Source of the DNA: DAOUJH01 sp965116555
Lineage (GTDB): Bacteria; Chloroflexota; Dehalococcoidia; Lucifugimonadales; QGNO01
Reading direction: 5' to 3'
Assembly: GCA_965116555.1 (NCBI GenBank)
Contig: OZ220698.1
Coordinates: 992,001 to 1,056,000, forward strand
DNA length: 64,000 bases
Part shown: positions 1 through 8,947 of the stretch, piece after piece
Layout of the letters: each line of letters starts with the position of its first letter
How positions within the stretch are numbered: the stretch's first letter is position 1
Notes under the pieces: generated by a model
The model's input: the letters and a program-made list of their open reading frames with translations, nothing else
Databases searched by the model: none
What the model was told of the DNA's origin: nothing
Position numbers and translations under genes: made by a program

Positions 1-95
1 GGATACGCCTGCCCAAGTTCGAAGGGGCGGTGCCGCCTCAGTTCGAGGCCGGACTATTCCCGATATACGGCCGGGGTGACGGCGCGGCCCACTAA
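1..95 (+). CDS. C-terminal tail of probable ActB1-type molybdopterin-like subunit (partial)
   Basis: An open frame enters from the left edge and ends at TAA 93-95, leaving about 30 residues that end in IYGRGDGAAH. No domain can be recognised in so short a tail. The next gene, 14 bp downstream, is a four-cluster Fe-S subunit of an alternative complex III operon. By family knowledge the gene before it should be the large molybdopterin-oxidoreductase-like subunit. The identity is inferred from position only. If right, the large and Fe-S parts are separate genes here rather than one fused ActB. Confidence 0.45.
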   Translation, partial: IRLPKFEGAVPPQFEAGLFPIYGRGDGAAH

Positions 96-109
96 ACGAG
101 GAGTATTAA

Positions 110-838
110 ATGGTAACGGCAAGGAAAGACAGAAAGTGGCAGATGGTAGTGGACGTGGACAGGTGCACCGGTTGCCAGGCCTGTGTAATAGCATGCCAGG
201 CGGAGAACAACGTTCCGCTCAACTCGGACGAGATATTCCGGCAGCGCCGCGCCATGGAGTGGATACGCATAGAGCGCTACTGGGAAGGCGAGTTCCCTGA
301 CGTTAAAGCCCGCTTTCTGCCGGTGCTCTGCCAGCAGTGCGGCAACGCTCCCTGTGAGCCGGTATGCCCTGTGTTCGCCACGTACCACAACAATGAGGGC
401 CTGAACGTTCAGGTCTACAACCGCTGTGTAGGCACGCGCTACTGCCAGAACAACTGCCCCTATCACGTGAGGTTCTTCAACTTCTGGGAGCCGGTTTGGC
501 CGGAGTCGTTGCGAAATCAGCTTAATCCGGATGTAACGGTGCGAAGCCGCGGCGTCATGGAAAAGTGCACTTTCTGCGTACAGAGGATTAGAAGAGGCGA
601 ACTGGATGCCGATAGGGAAGGGCGCGAGGTGCGCGATGGCGATATTCAGCCGGCGTGTTCGCAGGCCTGCCCAACGGACGCCTTGATGTTTGGCGACGTG
701 AAAGATCCTAACAGCAGAGTATCCGAGTTTGCCAACAACAAGCGAGCATTCCATCTACGTGAACAGCTGGGCACGGATACCAACGTGTTGTATCTCTCTA
801 AAGTTGATGCGGAGGCCAAAGAGCTTACCCATGCATGA
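110..838 (+). CDS. 4Fe-4S ferredoxin-like subunit of alternative complex III (ActB2/DmsB-like)
   Basis: This 242-aa electron-transfer subunit has four cysteine clusters of the DmsB/PsrB/NrfC type. They are CTGCQACVIAC at residues 19-29, CQQCGNAPCEPVCP near 89, CVGTRYCQNNCP near 119, and CTFC near 166 paired with ACSQACP near 199. The family passes electrons through up to four Fe-S clusters on the outer face of the membrane complex. No signal peptide is present, so it is probably carried by its partner. The ATG at 110 has GAGGAG seven bases upstream. The stop overlaps the next start by 8 bp, which points to translational coupling with the NrfD-type membrane subunit. Operon context supports alternative complex III over a DMSO or polysulfide reductase. 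Confidence 0.85.
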   Translation: MVTARKDRKWQMVVDVDRCTGCQACVIACQAENNVPLNSDEIFRQRRAMEWIRIERYWEGEFPDVKARFLPVLCQQCGNAPCEPVCPVFATYHNNEGLNVQVYNRCVGTRYCQNNCPYHVRFFNFWEPVWPESLRNQLNPDVTVRSRGVMEKCTFCVQRIRRGELDADREGREVRDGDIQPACSQACPTDALMFGDVKDPNSRVSEFANNKRAFHLREQLGTDTNVLYLSKVDAEAKELTHA

Positions 839-2225
839 TCACCATGACTTTGGGCCAGAGATAACTATAGACGGGTTCAACCGCGATATAGCTGAGCGGC
901 ACTCGACTATTGGCAAGGGTCACCGCAACCTGATCCTGGCAAGCGGAGCTTTGCTGTTGGTGGGAATAGCCGCTTTTGCAGCCAGGGCTATGGGTGACGG
1001 CTTCGAGTACAGGCTGCCCTGGGGATACTACGCAGCCGTTGTCGCGTTTCTCATGACCACGGCGGGAGCCGCGCCCCTGGTGATAGTGGCGCTGCGACTT
1101 GTCAAAGCGCACTGGCGCAGACCCCTGGCCCGCATCTCCGAGTTGTACGCCGCCGTGGGACTGCTTACGTTCCTCATGTTCCTACCCCTGCTTTTCCTAG
1201 TTCCCTCTGCAAACAACCGGTTCACCCTCTGGTTCCAGGCCGATGAGGGCGGCTCAGTTATGCGAATACCGGGAGCGCCGCATTTTTGGATTGTGCTCCT
1301 CATTGCGTTGCTCACAATATGCGGCCTGGCATTGCTGTGCATATCTGCCCGTCCCGATAGCGCAAGCCTGAGCGACTTCAGGTCCAAGCGAAAGGGTCTG
1401 ATGAGTCGTGGCTGGCTTGGCACGCGGAAGCAGTGGTTGACAATGCGCGGGGGACTGGCTTTCCTTGGCGCGTTCTATTTCATACTCCTGGTGGGGACGC
1501 TTTCCCTGTTCAGCGTCGATTTCTCCATGGCGCTGGTGCCGGGCTGGAAGGACGCCATCTTCCCCGCTTTCCAATCCTTGACCGGCCTGCAGGCTGGCCT
1601 AGCCACCGTGATAGTGACCGCGTGGCTGTTGCGGCGATACGGTGGATTCCAAGACTACATTCGCATGGAGCACTTCTGGGGCGCAAGCAAGATACTCCTT
1701 GCCCTGTCGCTCATGTGGTTCTACTTCTGGTGGTCCGGCTTTATCATCTTCTGGTACGGCCGTTTACCGGTAGAACAGGACACGCTCAATCTGCTCATGT
1801 TCGGGCCATACAGGGTGCTGTTCTTTGGAGCTTTCATCCTCAACTTTGTGACTCCTTTCCTCATATTGCTATGGAACGTAGTACGCAAGACAACGTGGGG
1901 GCCCACTCTCGCCGCGGCCTCGATACTGATTGGCACGCTGATAGACAAAATACGTATTTACGTCGCCTCGTACTCGGTGAACTTCCCCGGATCGCCGGTG
2001 AACATAGCTGACCACGACCTGGCTCTCATCCCGGCCACGCATTATCCCGATGTACTGGACGTACTCATAGTAGTAGGGGGCATCGCCGGTGGGATATTCG
2101 TGTTTTCGCTGGCGGCAAGGTATGCGCCGGTATTCTCCTTGTGGGAGATGTCTGAAGGTCTGAGACTGCGGGCGGTAAGGCCTTTCTTGAGAACACGTAT
2201 TTTGATACTGGGCAAACCGGAGTAG
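831..2225 (+). CDS. actF: NrfD/PsrC-family membrane subunit, ActF-like
   Basis: This 464-aa polytopic membrane protein of the NrfD/PsrC family has about ten hydrophobic segments. It is predicted to anchor the Fe-S subunit and form a quinol site. The segment FSVDFSMALVPGWKDAIFP matches the ActF style of motif (acidic residue, then PxW) rather than the ActC style. The start was placed at ATG 831, overlapping the preceding stop. The frame is open 34 codons further upstream, but that part lies inside the Fe-S gene and lacks membrane character. It sits between the Fe-S gene and a second NrfD paralogue, as expected for a two-NrfD alternative complex III. The ActF versus ActC assignment is from motif memory and is less certain than the family call. 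Confidence 0.8.
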   Translation: MHDHHDFGPEITIDGFNRDIAERHSTIGKGHRNLILASGALLLVGIAAFAARAMGDGFEYRLPWGYYAAVVAFLMTTAGAAPLVIVALRLVKAHWRRPLARISELYAAVGLLTFLMFLPLLFLVPSANNRFTLWFQADEGGSVMRIPGAPHFWIVLLIALLTICGLALLCISARPDSASLSDFRSKRKGLMSRGWLGTRKQWLTMRGGLAFLGAFYFILLVGTLSLFSVDFSMALVPGWKDAIFPAFQSLTGLQAGLATVIVTAWLLRRYGGFQDYIRMEHFWGASKILLALSLMWFYFWWSGFIIFWYGRLPVEQDTLNLLMFGPYRVLFFGAFILNFVTPFLILLWNVVRKTTWGPTLAAASILIGTLIDKIRIYVASYSVNFPGSPVNIADHDLALIPATHYPDVLDVLIVVGGIAGGIFVFSLAARYAPVFSLWEMSEGLRLRAVRPFLRTRILILGKPE

Positions 2226-2246
2226 GTGTTAGGAGCGTCATAACAA

Positions 2247-3623
2247 ATGCAACAACGGGTGACACTCCCACATAAGCAGATCAACGCGGACTTACTTAAT
2301 GTCACGCTGAAAGCTCCGCTGTGGTGGTGGATTACAGTCGGCATTCTGGGGATTTTTGTGCTGCTGGCATTTCTTTCCGTCAGCCTCATGGTCAACAAAG
2401 GGCTGGGGGTAACCGGGCTGAACCGCCCCATAATGTGGGGCTTCTTCATAGTAGACTTTGTGTTCTGGATAGGTATCAGCCACGCAGGAGTCATGCTCTC
2501 CGCAATCCTGAGACTGAGCAAAGCGGAATGGCGCCGTCCTGCAACACGCGCCGCCGAGGTTCTCACGGTTCTTTCGCTGCTGTGGGCGGCGCTGCATCCA
2601 GTGGTACACGCCGGACGTCTCTGGCGCGTGCTCTACTGGGCGTTCCCCTACGACTTTTCCAGGGGGCTGTGGATCAACGTGCGCTCGCCCTTGATTTGGG
2701 ACCCCAGCGCCATCTTCACCTATCTCACGGGAAGCACTCTCTTCGTAATTGTGGCCTTGATTCCCGACTTGGCTGTCCTGCGAGACAGGACTACCGGGCT
2801 GCGCCACCAAATATACAGCCTGCTGGCCATGGGCTGGCGAGGTACGCCGCGCCAGTGGAAGCTCCAGATAGTGGCAGGATTCCTGCTTTCCGCATTGCTG
2901 CTGCCGGTATTCGTCTCTGTGCATAGCATAGTGTCGTGGGACTTTGCCGTGGCCATATCCGTTGAGGCGTGGCACGTCACCATCTTCGCTCCTTACTTCG
3001 TCATCGGAGCGGTGCACTCCGGAGTGTCGGCAGTGGTCACCATGATGATCCTGATGCGGTGGCTATTCGGCTGGCATGCCTATATACGTGAAGAGCACAT
3101 GGACGCCCTGGGCAAACTGCTCATTGTGATAGCCACGGCATGGCTGTACTTCTTCTTCCTGGAGTTCTCCTTCGCGCTGTTCAGCCAGGAGTCCCAGGAA
3201 ATCGCGCTCCGCGAACTTCAGGTGTTCACCTGGCCGTGGTGGCCGCTGTTCGTCGTATTCATCATTGCCTCTTACCTCTTCCCGGTCCCCATGTGGCTAT
3301 CGAGAAGGGTGCGCCGCAACTGGGTGCTGATGCTCATTACATCGCTGACGGTCAACGTGGGTATGTGGCTGGAGCGACTGATAATTGTGATCCCCGGCCT
3401 GGCGCGGAAGACGCCGTTCAGCTTCGATTGGGGCGCGTACAGTCCCAGCCTTATCGAAATCACGATCATAGTAGGGGGATTTGCATTCGTCTTCATGGCG
3501 CTCCTCTTGTTCGCCAAGGTGTTCCCCCTGATTCCTCTGTTCGATATCAAGGAAGGCCAGACTTTGAGCGAAGACATTAAAATTGGACGGAGAAGCGTGC
3601 CGGCTCTCCGCGTAGAGGAGTAG
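2247..3623 (+). CDS. actC: NrfD/PsrC-family membrane subunit, ActC-like
   Basis: This second NrfD-family integral membrane protein has 458 aa and about ten transmembrane segments. The stretch SVHSIVSWDFAVA followed by WHVTIFAPYFV matches the ActC signature of alternative complex III. The family oxidises membrane quinol and passes electrons to the Fe-S subunit. The gene starts 21 bp after actF and ends 12 bp before actD. The high-confidence part is the family; the ActC label rests on the HSxVSxDFA motif and on the following ActD gene. Confidence 0.85.
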   Translation: MQQRVTLPHKQINADLLNVTLKAPLWWWITVGILGIFVLLAFLSVSLMVNKGLGVTGLNRPIMWGFFIVDFVFWIGISHAGVMLSAILRLSKAEWRRPATRAAEVLTVLSLLWAALHPVVHAGRLWRVLYWAFPYDFSRGLWINVRSPLIWDPSAIFTYLTGSTLFVIVALIPDLAVLRDRTTGLRHQIYSLLAMGWRGTPRQWKLQIVAGFLLSALLLPVFVSVHSIVSWDFAVAISVEAWHVTIFAPYFVIGAVHSGVSAVVTMMILMRWLFGWHAYIREEHMDALGKLLIVIATAWLYFFFLEFSFALFSQESQEIALRELQVFTWPWWPLFVVFIIASYLFPVPMWLSRRVRRNWVLMLITSLTVNVGMWLERLIIVIPGLARKTPFSFDWGAYSPSLIEITIIVGGFAFVFMALLLFAKVFPLIPLFDIKEGQTLSEDIKIGRRSVPALRVEE

Positions 3624-3635
3624 AGGAGCAGGACA

Positions 3636-4142
3636 ATGACTCAGATGCTTGGACTATTCAAAGAAGAAGAGGAAGCTGCCAGCGCCACTGAGGCCCTTCA
3701 GCAAGCAGGCCACAGCAACGAATCGTTCGATATCCTGACGGGCTCGCCCTATCCGGAAGGCGCGTTTGGAGAGCCTGAGCCCAAGCACAGGCTGTACGTC
3801 TTCCCGCTGATGGGCGCCATCACGGGATTCTCCGTGGGACTTCTCCTGATGACCGCCACGCAGGCGGCCTTCCCACTGGTTGTGGGCGGCAAGCCCATAC
3901 TCTCCATACCGGCAATGCTCATACCCATGTACGAAGGCACTATGCTGGGAGCAATCCTGTTCACTGTGGCAGGCATAATCTTCGAGTCCAGGTTACCCAA
4001 CTTGAAGGGCGGGCTGTACGACCCGCGCATTACGGAGGGATACATAGGAATAACCATGCAGGTTCCGGCTGACACGGCGCCTTCCGTGGAGCAGATTCTA
4101 AAGCAAGCAGGCGCCGAGGACGTCCTGCAGCGTGAAGGGTGA
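3636..4142 (+). CDS. actD: ActD, DUF3341 membrane subunit of alternative complex III
   Basis: This 168-aa protein has a soluble N-terminal part (residues 1-45, starting with a LFKEEEEAASATEALQQAG helix) and two hydrophobic segments (about 50-68 and 82-110). This matches the DUF3341/ActD pattern, which binds the ActC side of the complex and has no cofactor. The ATG has GAGGAG upstream at 3616-3628. Its last four bases overlap the GTG of the cytochrome gene. DUF3341 is nearly diagnostic for alternative complex III, so this gene is the best evidence for the identity of the whole operon. Confidence 0.85.
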   Translation: MTQMLGLFKEEEEAASATEALQQAGHSNESFDILTGSPYPEGAFGEPEPKHRLYVFPLMGAITGFSVGLLLMTATQAAFPLVVGGKPILSIPAMLIPMYEGTMLGAILFTVAGIIFESRLPNLKGGLYDPRITEGYIGITMQVPADTAPSVEQILKQAGAEDVLQREG

Positions 4143-4768
4143 ACACCGGCTTACTTAAGATAGAGATGAGTCTAGCACGAATGAAACTAGCCAAACAGAA
4201 CAATAGAAGACTGGTCATCTTCGCGGCATTGAGCATTCTTATCGTATCGATGCTGGGTTGCTCAACCGGGACATATCCCATTGACATTTTCCCGGAGATG
4301 CACTACCAGCAGTCGTACAAGATTCAAGAGCCGCCCAGTCTTTCCGCGCCGCCCGGCTCCGTGCCCATTTCAGGCGGGGAAGTGCTGTTCGAATTTACCG
4401 ATGCCGGAGACGTGACTAGTCCGTTCCCTTCCAGCCAGGCAACGATTCAGCGAGGCGCGGATCTGTTCCGCGTCAACTGCTCAGTGTGTCATGGAGCCGG
4501 AGGTGAAGGAGACGGCCCAATGAAAGCAAAGCTGGAAGAGTCTGGATATTCCGGAACAGTTGCCAATCTGACCACCGGCGCCACCCCCAACAGGCCCGAC
4601 GGCGAGGTGTTCTTCATAATCAGCCATGGATGGGTGGCGACCCTGATGGGAATGGGTATGTCGGAAGATGCGGCATCTCAGTTCCTCATGCCTCCCTTTA
4701 GGCACCTAATCAGCGAGGACGACCGTTGGATGATTGTCCACTACTTGAGGTCCATCGAAAGTAGCTGA
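4139..4768 (+). CDS. actE: ActE-like mono-haem cytochrome c lipoprotein
   Basis: This 209-aa exported cytochrome has one haem-binding CSVCH motif near residue 119, followed by GAGGEGDG, typical of cytochrome cbb3/DHC-type class I domains. The N-terminus has a hydrophobic stretch ending in a lipobox (SMLGC), so the protein is probably an outer-face lipoprotein. A distal Met ligand is plausible in the MGMGM or FLMPPF segment. The GTG start at 4139 overlaps actD by 4 bp. ATG codons at 4166 and 4181 in the same frame keep the signal peptide and may be the true starts. It probably hands electrons from the complex to a soluble carrier or terminal oxidase. Confidence 0.85.
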   Translation: MNTGLLKIEMSLARMKLAKQNNRRLVIFAALSILIVSMLGCSTGTYPIDIFPEMHYQQSYKIQEPPSLSAPPGSVPISGGEVLFEFTDAGDVTSPFPSSQATIQRGADLFRVNCSVCHGAGGEGDGPMKAKLEESGYSGTVANLTTGATPNRPDGEVFFIISHGWVATLMGMGMSEDAASQFLMPPFRHLISEDDRWMIVHYLRSIESS

Positions 4769-4817
4769 CATCCTTTCTCCATTCAACCGAACCCTGCTTC
4801 CGCTTCACATCGCGGCA

Positions 4818-4846
4818 CTGACCAGCCCCGCTCTCACTGCTATACT
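4818..4846 (+). promoter_or_regulatory. Candidate sigma-70 promoter for the ccm operon
   Basis: CTGACC at 4818-4823 and TATACT at 4841-4846 are separated by exactly 17 bp. They lie in the 99-bp gap between the cytochrome gene and ccmH. The first T of the CcmH TTG start is 22 bp downstream of the -10 box, so the leader would be short. Confidence 0.45.
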
Positions 4847-4867
4847 TAGCTCTAAACCTTACTAGGC

Positions 4868-5389
4868 TTGGGAATTTTGGTAATTAGGTCGCGGCAGCAC
4901 AATCGGGCAGGGGGTGTTCTGGCCTTAGTCGCCGTCTTTGCCTTGCTTGCCGTCGCTTGCCAGGGAAGCAGTGTGGAGCCTTCTCAGGAAGAGCGAGCAC
5001 AGGCGCTGAACAAGGAACTGATGTGCCCGGTGTGTCCCAGCGAGACCATCGACCAGTCTCAGGTAGAACTAGCGAAACAGATGAGAGCCATAGTGCGTGA
5101 AAGGCTGGAGGACGGCGAATCCGAGCAGGAAATCAAGGACTTCTTTGTGGATAGATACGGCGACAACGTGCTGGCCGCGCCACCCGCAAGGGGCTTTAAT
5201 ATAGTTGTCTGGGTAGTAGCAGGGCTGGTGCTTCCCATCGCCGCGATCAGCCTGGTACTGGCTCTAAGGGTGATGAGACGGCGTGGGGAAACCGTACCAG
5301 CACCGGCCCAGTCCAAAGCGGACGATGAAAAAGTGGAGACGTATCTCTCCAGAGTGGACGAAGAGATGTCGGAGACCCTTGGTAGGTAG
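4868..5389 (+). CDS. ccmH: CcmH-type cytochrome c maturation thiol protein
   Basis: This 173-aa protein has a lipoprotein-like signal (LLAVACQGSS), the CcmH motif LMCPVCPSETIDQSQ at about residues 56-70 (a CxxC pair, usually LRCxxCQxxxI), and a single transmembrane segment near 115-135. CcmH reduces or presents apocytochrome cysteines for haem attachment on the outer face. The start chosen is TTG 4868, since no ATG or GTG precedes the signal peptide. An alternative TTG lies at 4877. It is the first gene of a compact ccm set (ccmF 14 bp downstream). This fits the c-type cytochrome upstream. Confidence 0.85.
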   Translation: MGILVIRSRQHNRAGGVLALVAVFALLAVACQGSSVEPSQEERAQALNKELMCPVCPSETIDQSQVELAKQMRAIVRERLEDGESEQEIKDFFVDRYGDNVLAAPPARGFNIVVWVVAGLVLPIAAISLVLALRVMRRRGETVPAPAQSKADDEKVETYLSRVDEEMSETLGR

Positions 5390-5403
5390 CAAGAGAGGTT
5401 AGA

Positions 5404-7386
5404 TTGGCAGAGACAGGATTTGTTTCATTGCTAATTGCGCTTGCCTTGTCCATATACGGGTTGATTGGATCAGTGGTGGGGAAGGGGACCGGGGCATACC
5501 AGTTGCAAGAGAGCGCCAAGCGAACGGCTTACCTTGTGCCTGCGGCGCTCCTCATATCCACGCTCTCGCTGGTGGTGGCCTTTTTGCGCCGCGACTTCAG
5601 CCTGGAGTACGTAGCCGGTAACAGCAACCTGGCCATGGATCCGATTTATACCTGGGTAGCCTTCTATGCCGGCAACGAAGGGTCTTTGCTCTACATAGCT
5701 TTTGTCCTTTCATTGATGACCGCCGCCGTAGCCGCCTTTGCTCCCAGGACTTTGAGAGGCAGCATGCCCTATACGCTGGCCATTCTCTTGGGAGTGCAGA
5801 CGTTTTTCCTTGGCGTGATGAGCATCATGGCAAACCCCTTCGACGTTTTGCCCACTACTCCTCCCGACGGACAGGGCATAAATCCGCTGCTGACCCATCC
5901 CGGGATGTTCTTCCATCCGCCCATGCTCATGGCCGGACTGATAGGCGTTTCCGTGCCCTTTGCCCTGGCTATGGGCATACTCATCAATAACAGCACCTCC
6001 GATGATTGGGTGGATGCAGGACGCGTATGGAGCCTGATTATCTGGGCAATTCTGGGAATAGGGCTGCTACTGGGATCATGGTGGGCCTATACCATACTTG
6101 GCTGGGGAGGTTACTGGGCGTGGGACCCCATTGAAAACGTTGCCCTGATGCCCTGGCTGGTCCTGACCGGATTCCTGCACTCAATCATGGTGCAGAAGCG
6201 AAGAGGCCTGTTCAGAGTATGGAACATTGTACTAATGAACGTGGCCTTTACACTGGCTCTGTTTGGTATTTTCATCAACCGCGGTGGGCCCGTTGTATCC
6301 GTACACTCCTTTGCCTCCTCCACCCTGGGATGGGTCTTCCTGGGGTTTATGGTGTTCAGCTTGCTCTTCTCCTTTGGCGTCTTCTTCATCAGGTACGGCA
6401 GTTTGCGCAGCACGTCTTCCCTGGACTCAACGCTGTCCAGGGAAGCGGCGTTTCTTGCCAATAATCTGCTCTTGCTGGCCATTGCGTTTGTGACCCTGTG
6501 GGGCGTCGTATTTCCCCTTATCTCGGATGTGTTCCGCGGCGTCACGGTCACAGTCGGCGCACCGTTCTACGACCGGGTCAACGGGCCGTTGTTCCTGGTG
6601 CTGATCTTCCTCATGGGAGTGGGCCCCTTGATGCCCTGGAGAACCGCGTCCTGGTCGACATTGAGAAGGGCCGTCCAGACTCCAGGGCTCGTGGCGCTGG
6701 GAACAGTGGCTCTGCTGCTGGCTTTTCGCATAACCCAACCCTTCGCCCTGATAAGCTACGGCCTTTGCGCTTTTGTGGCTGCAGGCATAGTACGCGAATG
6801 GGCAAGGGGAACAGCGTCACGGCACAGAAATGGCGAGAGCTATCCGCGGGCTTTTCTTGGCCTCATTGCATCCAACCGGCCGCGATACGGGGGATACATC
6901 GTGCACCTGGCAGTAGTCGCCCTTGCCCTGGGAGTGGCAGGGTCTTCCTTCTACGACGTGCAGCGAGACGTCATCCTGGCGCCGGGCGAATCCGTAGAGG
7001 TGGAAGATTATACAATTGAATACACGGGGACTAGGGTCCAGCTACGATCCGACAGGACTGAGTTCCTCAACGATTTGCAGGTATCCCAGGGCAACGGAGA
7101 GCCCAAGGCAATGATGGCGTGGCGCGCCCTTTATCCGGCTCAGAACATCGCGGCCACCAGGGCAGCCATCAGATCGACGCCCATAGAAGACCTGTACATC
7201 GTCTCCAGCGAATCATTGGAAGACGGCAGGGTTGCTTTCAGAATACTGGTTAACCCTCTGGTTTGGTGGATGTGGCTGGCAGGGCCAATACTTGTCCTTG
7301 GAACGTTCGTTGCGTTATGGCCCCAGCAGGTCTCCACCACTGTCAGAGCACAGAGGCCGGTTGAAAGTTCCGTGACGGCAGTGTGA
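5404..7386 (+). CDS. ccmF: CcmF, haem lyase core subunit of system I cytochrome c biogenesis
   Basis: This 660-aa membrane protein of normal CcmF length has about 15 hydrophobic segments. It carries the tryptophan-rich WWD signature at residues 226-252 (WWAYTILGWGGYWAWDP). Family knowledge: CcmF/CcsA proteins bind haem through flanking histidines and ligate it to CxxCH apoproteins; HPGMFFHPPM near 165-175 supplies candidate histidines. A periplasmic region near the C-terminus (about 515-620) precedes a last membrane helix. The start is TTG 5404, with AGAGAGG 5 bp upstream. It lies between ccmH and a CcmI-like gene. Confidence 0.92.
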   Translation: MAETGFVSLLIALALSIYGLIGSVVGKGTGAYQLQESAKRTAYLVPAALLISTLSLVVAFLRRDFSLEYVAGNSNLAMDPIYTWVAFYAGNEGSLLYIAFVLSLMTAAVAAFAPRTLRGSMPYTLAILLGVQTFFLGVMSIMANPFDVLPTTPPDGQGINPLLTHPGMFFHPPMLMAGLIGVSVPFALAMGILINNSTSDDWVDAGRVWSLIIWAILGIGLLLGSWWAYTILGWGGYWAWDPIENVALMPWLVLTGFLHSIMVQKRRGLFRVWNIVLMNVAFTLALFGIFINRGGPVVSVHSFASSTLGWVFLGFMVFSLLFSFGVFFIRYGSLRSTSSLDSTLSREAAFLANNLLLLAIAFVTLWGVVFPLISDVFRGVTVTVGAPFYDRVNGPLFLVLIFLMGVGPLMPWRTASWSTLRRAVQTPGLVALGTVALLLAFRITQPFALISYGLCAFVAAGIVREWARGTASRHRNGESYPRAFLGLIASNRPRYGGYIVHLAVVALALGVAGSSFYDVQRDVILAPGESVEVEDYTIEYTGTRVQLRSDRTEFLNDLQVSQGNGEPKAMMAWRALYPAQNIAATRAAIRSTPIEDLYIVSSESLEDGRVAFRILVNPLVWWMWLAGPILVLGTFVALWPQQVSTTVRAQRPVESSVTAV

Positions 7387-7395
7387 GGTAAGCTA

Positions 7396-7737
7396 GTGGG
7401 ACTGATCATAGGCATATTGCTGGGGTTGTTCTGCCTCGTAGTTCTGGCACTCCCTTTCCTCAGAAGAGAGAGGGCAGGGGGGCTTCATACCGGTAATCCT
7501 GGCAGTCTCAGGGAAAAGCGGATTTCCATCTACCAGGAAATCAGAACTCTGGAGAATGATCTCAACCTGGGCCAAGTATCGCCGGAAGATTACGAAAAAC
7601 GGCTCCATGATTACCGGCTGCGCGCCGCTAAGCTATTGATGGAAGAAGAGGAACTGAAGCAGATTGACCTTGACTTGGAAGAGGAGATCAATCTGCGCAG
7701 AAATAACGGCCGCAACTCCACGCAAGATAATGCCTAA
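7396..7737 (+). CDS. Small CcmI-like membrane protein with coiled-coil tail
   Basis: This 113-aa protein has one N-terminal transmembrane helix (residues 3-22), a basic hinge (RRER), then a charged helical tail with YxEIRTLENDLNLGQVSPEDYE. That tail resembles the cytoplasmic N-terminal part of CcmI or the small CcmI-like proteins of ccm operons, which help CcmF/H handle apocytochrome. The start is GTG 7396, 9 bp after ccmF. The end overlaps the next start by 8 bp. Function is inferred from position and topology; there is no TPR domain as in full CcmI. Confidence 0.6.
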   Translation: MGLIIGILLGLFCLVVLALPFLRRERAGGLHTGNPGSLREKRISIYQEIRTLENDLNLGQVSPEDYEKRLHDYRLRAAKLLMEEEELKQIDLDLEEEINLRRNNGRNSTQDNA

Positions 7738-8947
7738 CGCGGTTAGCATTACGCGGTCTGGCGCAGCTCTGTTGATTGCGTCGCTCGTCCTGCTTCTGAC
7801 CGTTGCCTCCACGTCCAATGCACAACAGGAAGCGGCCTTGATCTCAGGCGAGGTGGTCAACGGCACGCCCGGAGGGGAACTGCATGCCAGCAGGCTAGTG
7901 GTGTTGCACATACTTATGGAGGATGGAGACCAGGACTTCAGGTCTACCTCCACGGACGCAAACGGGGCGTTTAGCTTTGCAGACGTGCCTACGGCAGGGG
8001 TCTTGGGATATCTCCTTGTAGCCACGCATCAGGGCGTTGACTATACGCTGGAGATCCTGCCCGGAGAAGCACTGACCGGCCTTGAACTGGAGATATTCGA
8101 AACAACCACCAGCATCGAGACCGTTGAGATCGTTCTGGACAGCGTGATGATTGCCGATTGGGATGTGACTGGCAGGACGCTTTCCGTGCTTGAGCTTGTC
8201 CAACTGGAGAACAGCGGCAGCGAGACCTTTGTTCCCGACCTGAGTCAGCCGGCCAACATGGCTTTCCTGAGGTTTGCCTTGCCCAGCGATTCCACAGACC
8301 TGCAAGTACAAACACAGCTTCCGGAAGGCCAGGTGCTTCAGGTAGACCGTGGCTTTGCTATCACCACGGCGGTGCCCCCGGGTCAACACGGTATGGCCTT
8401 CACCTATACGACGCCGTATCAAGGAGACCGTGTCGATTTTTCAAAGAGGTTCTCGCTAGGCGCACAGGCTTTCCGCCTCCTCGTACCCGTAGACCTTGGC
8501 TCAGCCATTAACTCCTCATTGAGCAGCGGCGACGATGTCCAAATCGGAGACACGGATTTTCGAGTGCTGCAAGCCGAGGACGTCCCCCCAGGCGGGACCG
8601 TCGACGTTATACTGGAGGATCTTCCCCAACCGTCCTTGCTCAGTACTGTAACAAACAGCCTAAGCGAGTCCACCGCAATTTGGTTGGTGCCCATAGCACT
8701 GGTCCTGGGTTTGGCGGGACTACTTGTCATTGGCATCCTAAGAAGAAGGAGAGTGCCTCTGGTTGCGGAAGGTAGCGCCGTGCAAGGAGTTTCCAACAGG
8801 AATAAGCTTATACGGGCAATAGTGGAGCTTGACAACCGTCTCGAGCGCAACGAAGTCACGGAGCAGGAGCACGAACATCAACGACAGATCCTCAAGGCAC
8901 GGCTGCTGGAACAGGAGATGAACGCAAGGGAGACCCTTGAGAAGTAG
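7730..8947 (+). CDS. Exported, membrane-anchored protein with carboxypeptidase-regulatory-like domain; function unknown
   Basis: This is a 405-aa protein of unknown function inside the ccm operon. A Sec signal peptide ends near residue 30 (ASTSNAQQ). A beta-rich region with a TDANGAFSFADVP motif (about 70-90) looks like a carboxypeptidase-D regulatory-like or SpaA-like fold. After more beta-rich sequence there is a membrane helix (about 323-343), an RRRR stop-transfer and a cytoplasmic coiled-coil tail (about 365-405). ATG 7730 was chosen because it gives a clean signal peptide; the frame extends 22 codons upstream inside the previous gene. Its tail resembles the cytoplasmic helix of the preceding CcmI-like protein. 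It may be a ccm accessory factor. Confidence 0.7.
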   Translation: MPNAVSITRSGAALLIASLVLLLTVASTSNAQQEAALISGEVVNGTPGGELHASRLVVLHILMEDGDQDFRSTSTDANGAFSFADVPTAGVLGYLLVATHQGVDYTLEILPGEALTGLELEIFETTTSIETVEIVLDSVMIADWDVTGRTLSVLELVQLENSGSETFVPDLSQPANMAFLRFALPSDSTDLQVQTQLPEGQVLQVDRGFAITTAVPPGQHGMAFTYTTPYQGDRVDFSKRFSLGAQAFRLLVPVDLGSAINSSLSSGDDVQIGDTDFRVLQAEDVPPGGTVDVILEDLPQPSLLSTVTNSLSESTAIWLVPIALVLGLAGLLVIGILRRRRVPLVAEGSAVQGVSNRNKLIRAIVELDNRLERNEVTEQEHEHQRQILKARLLEQEMNARETLEK

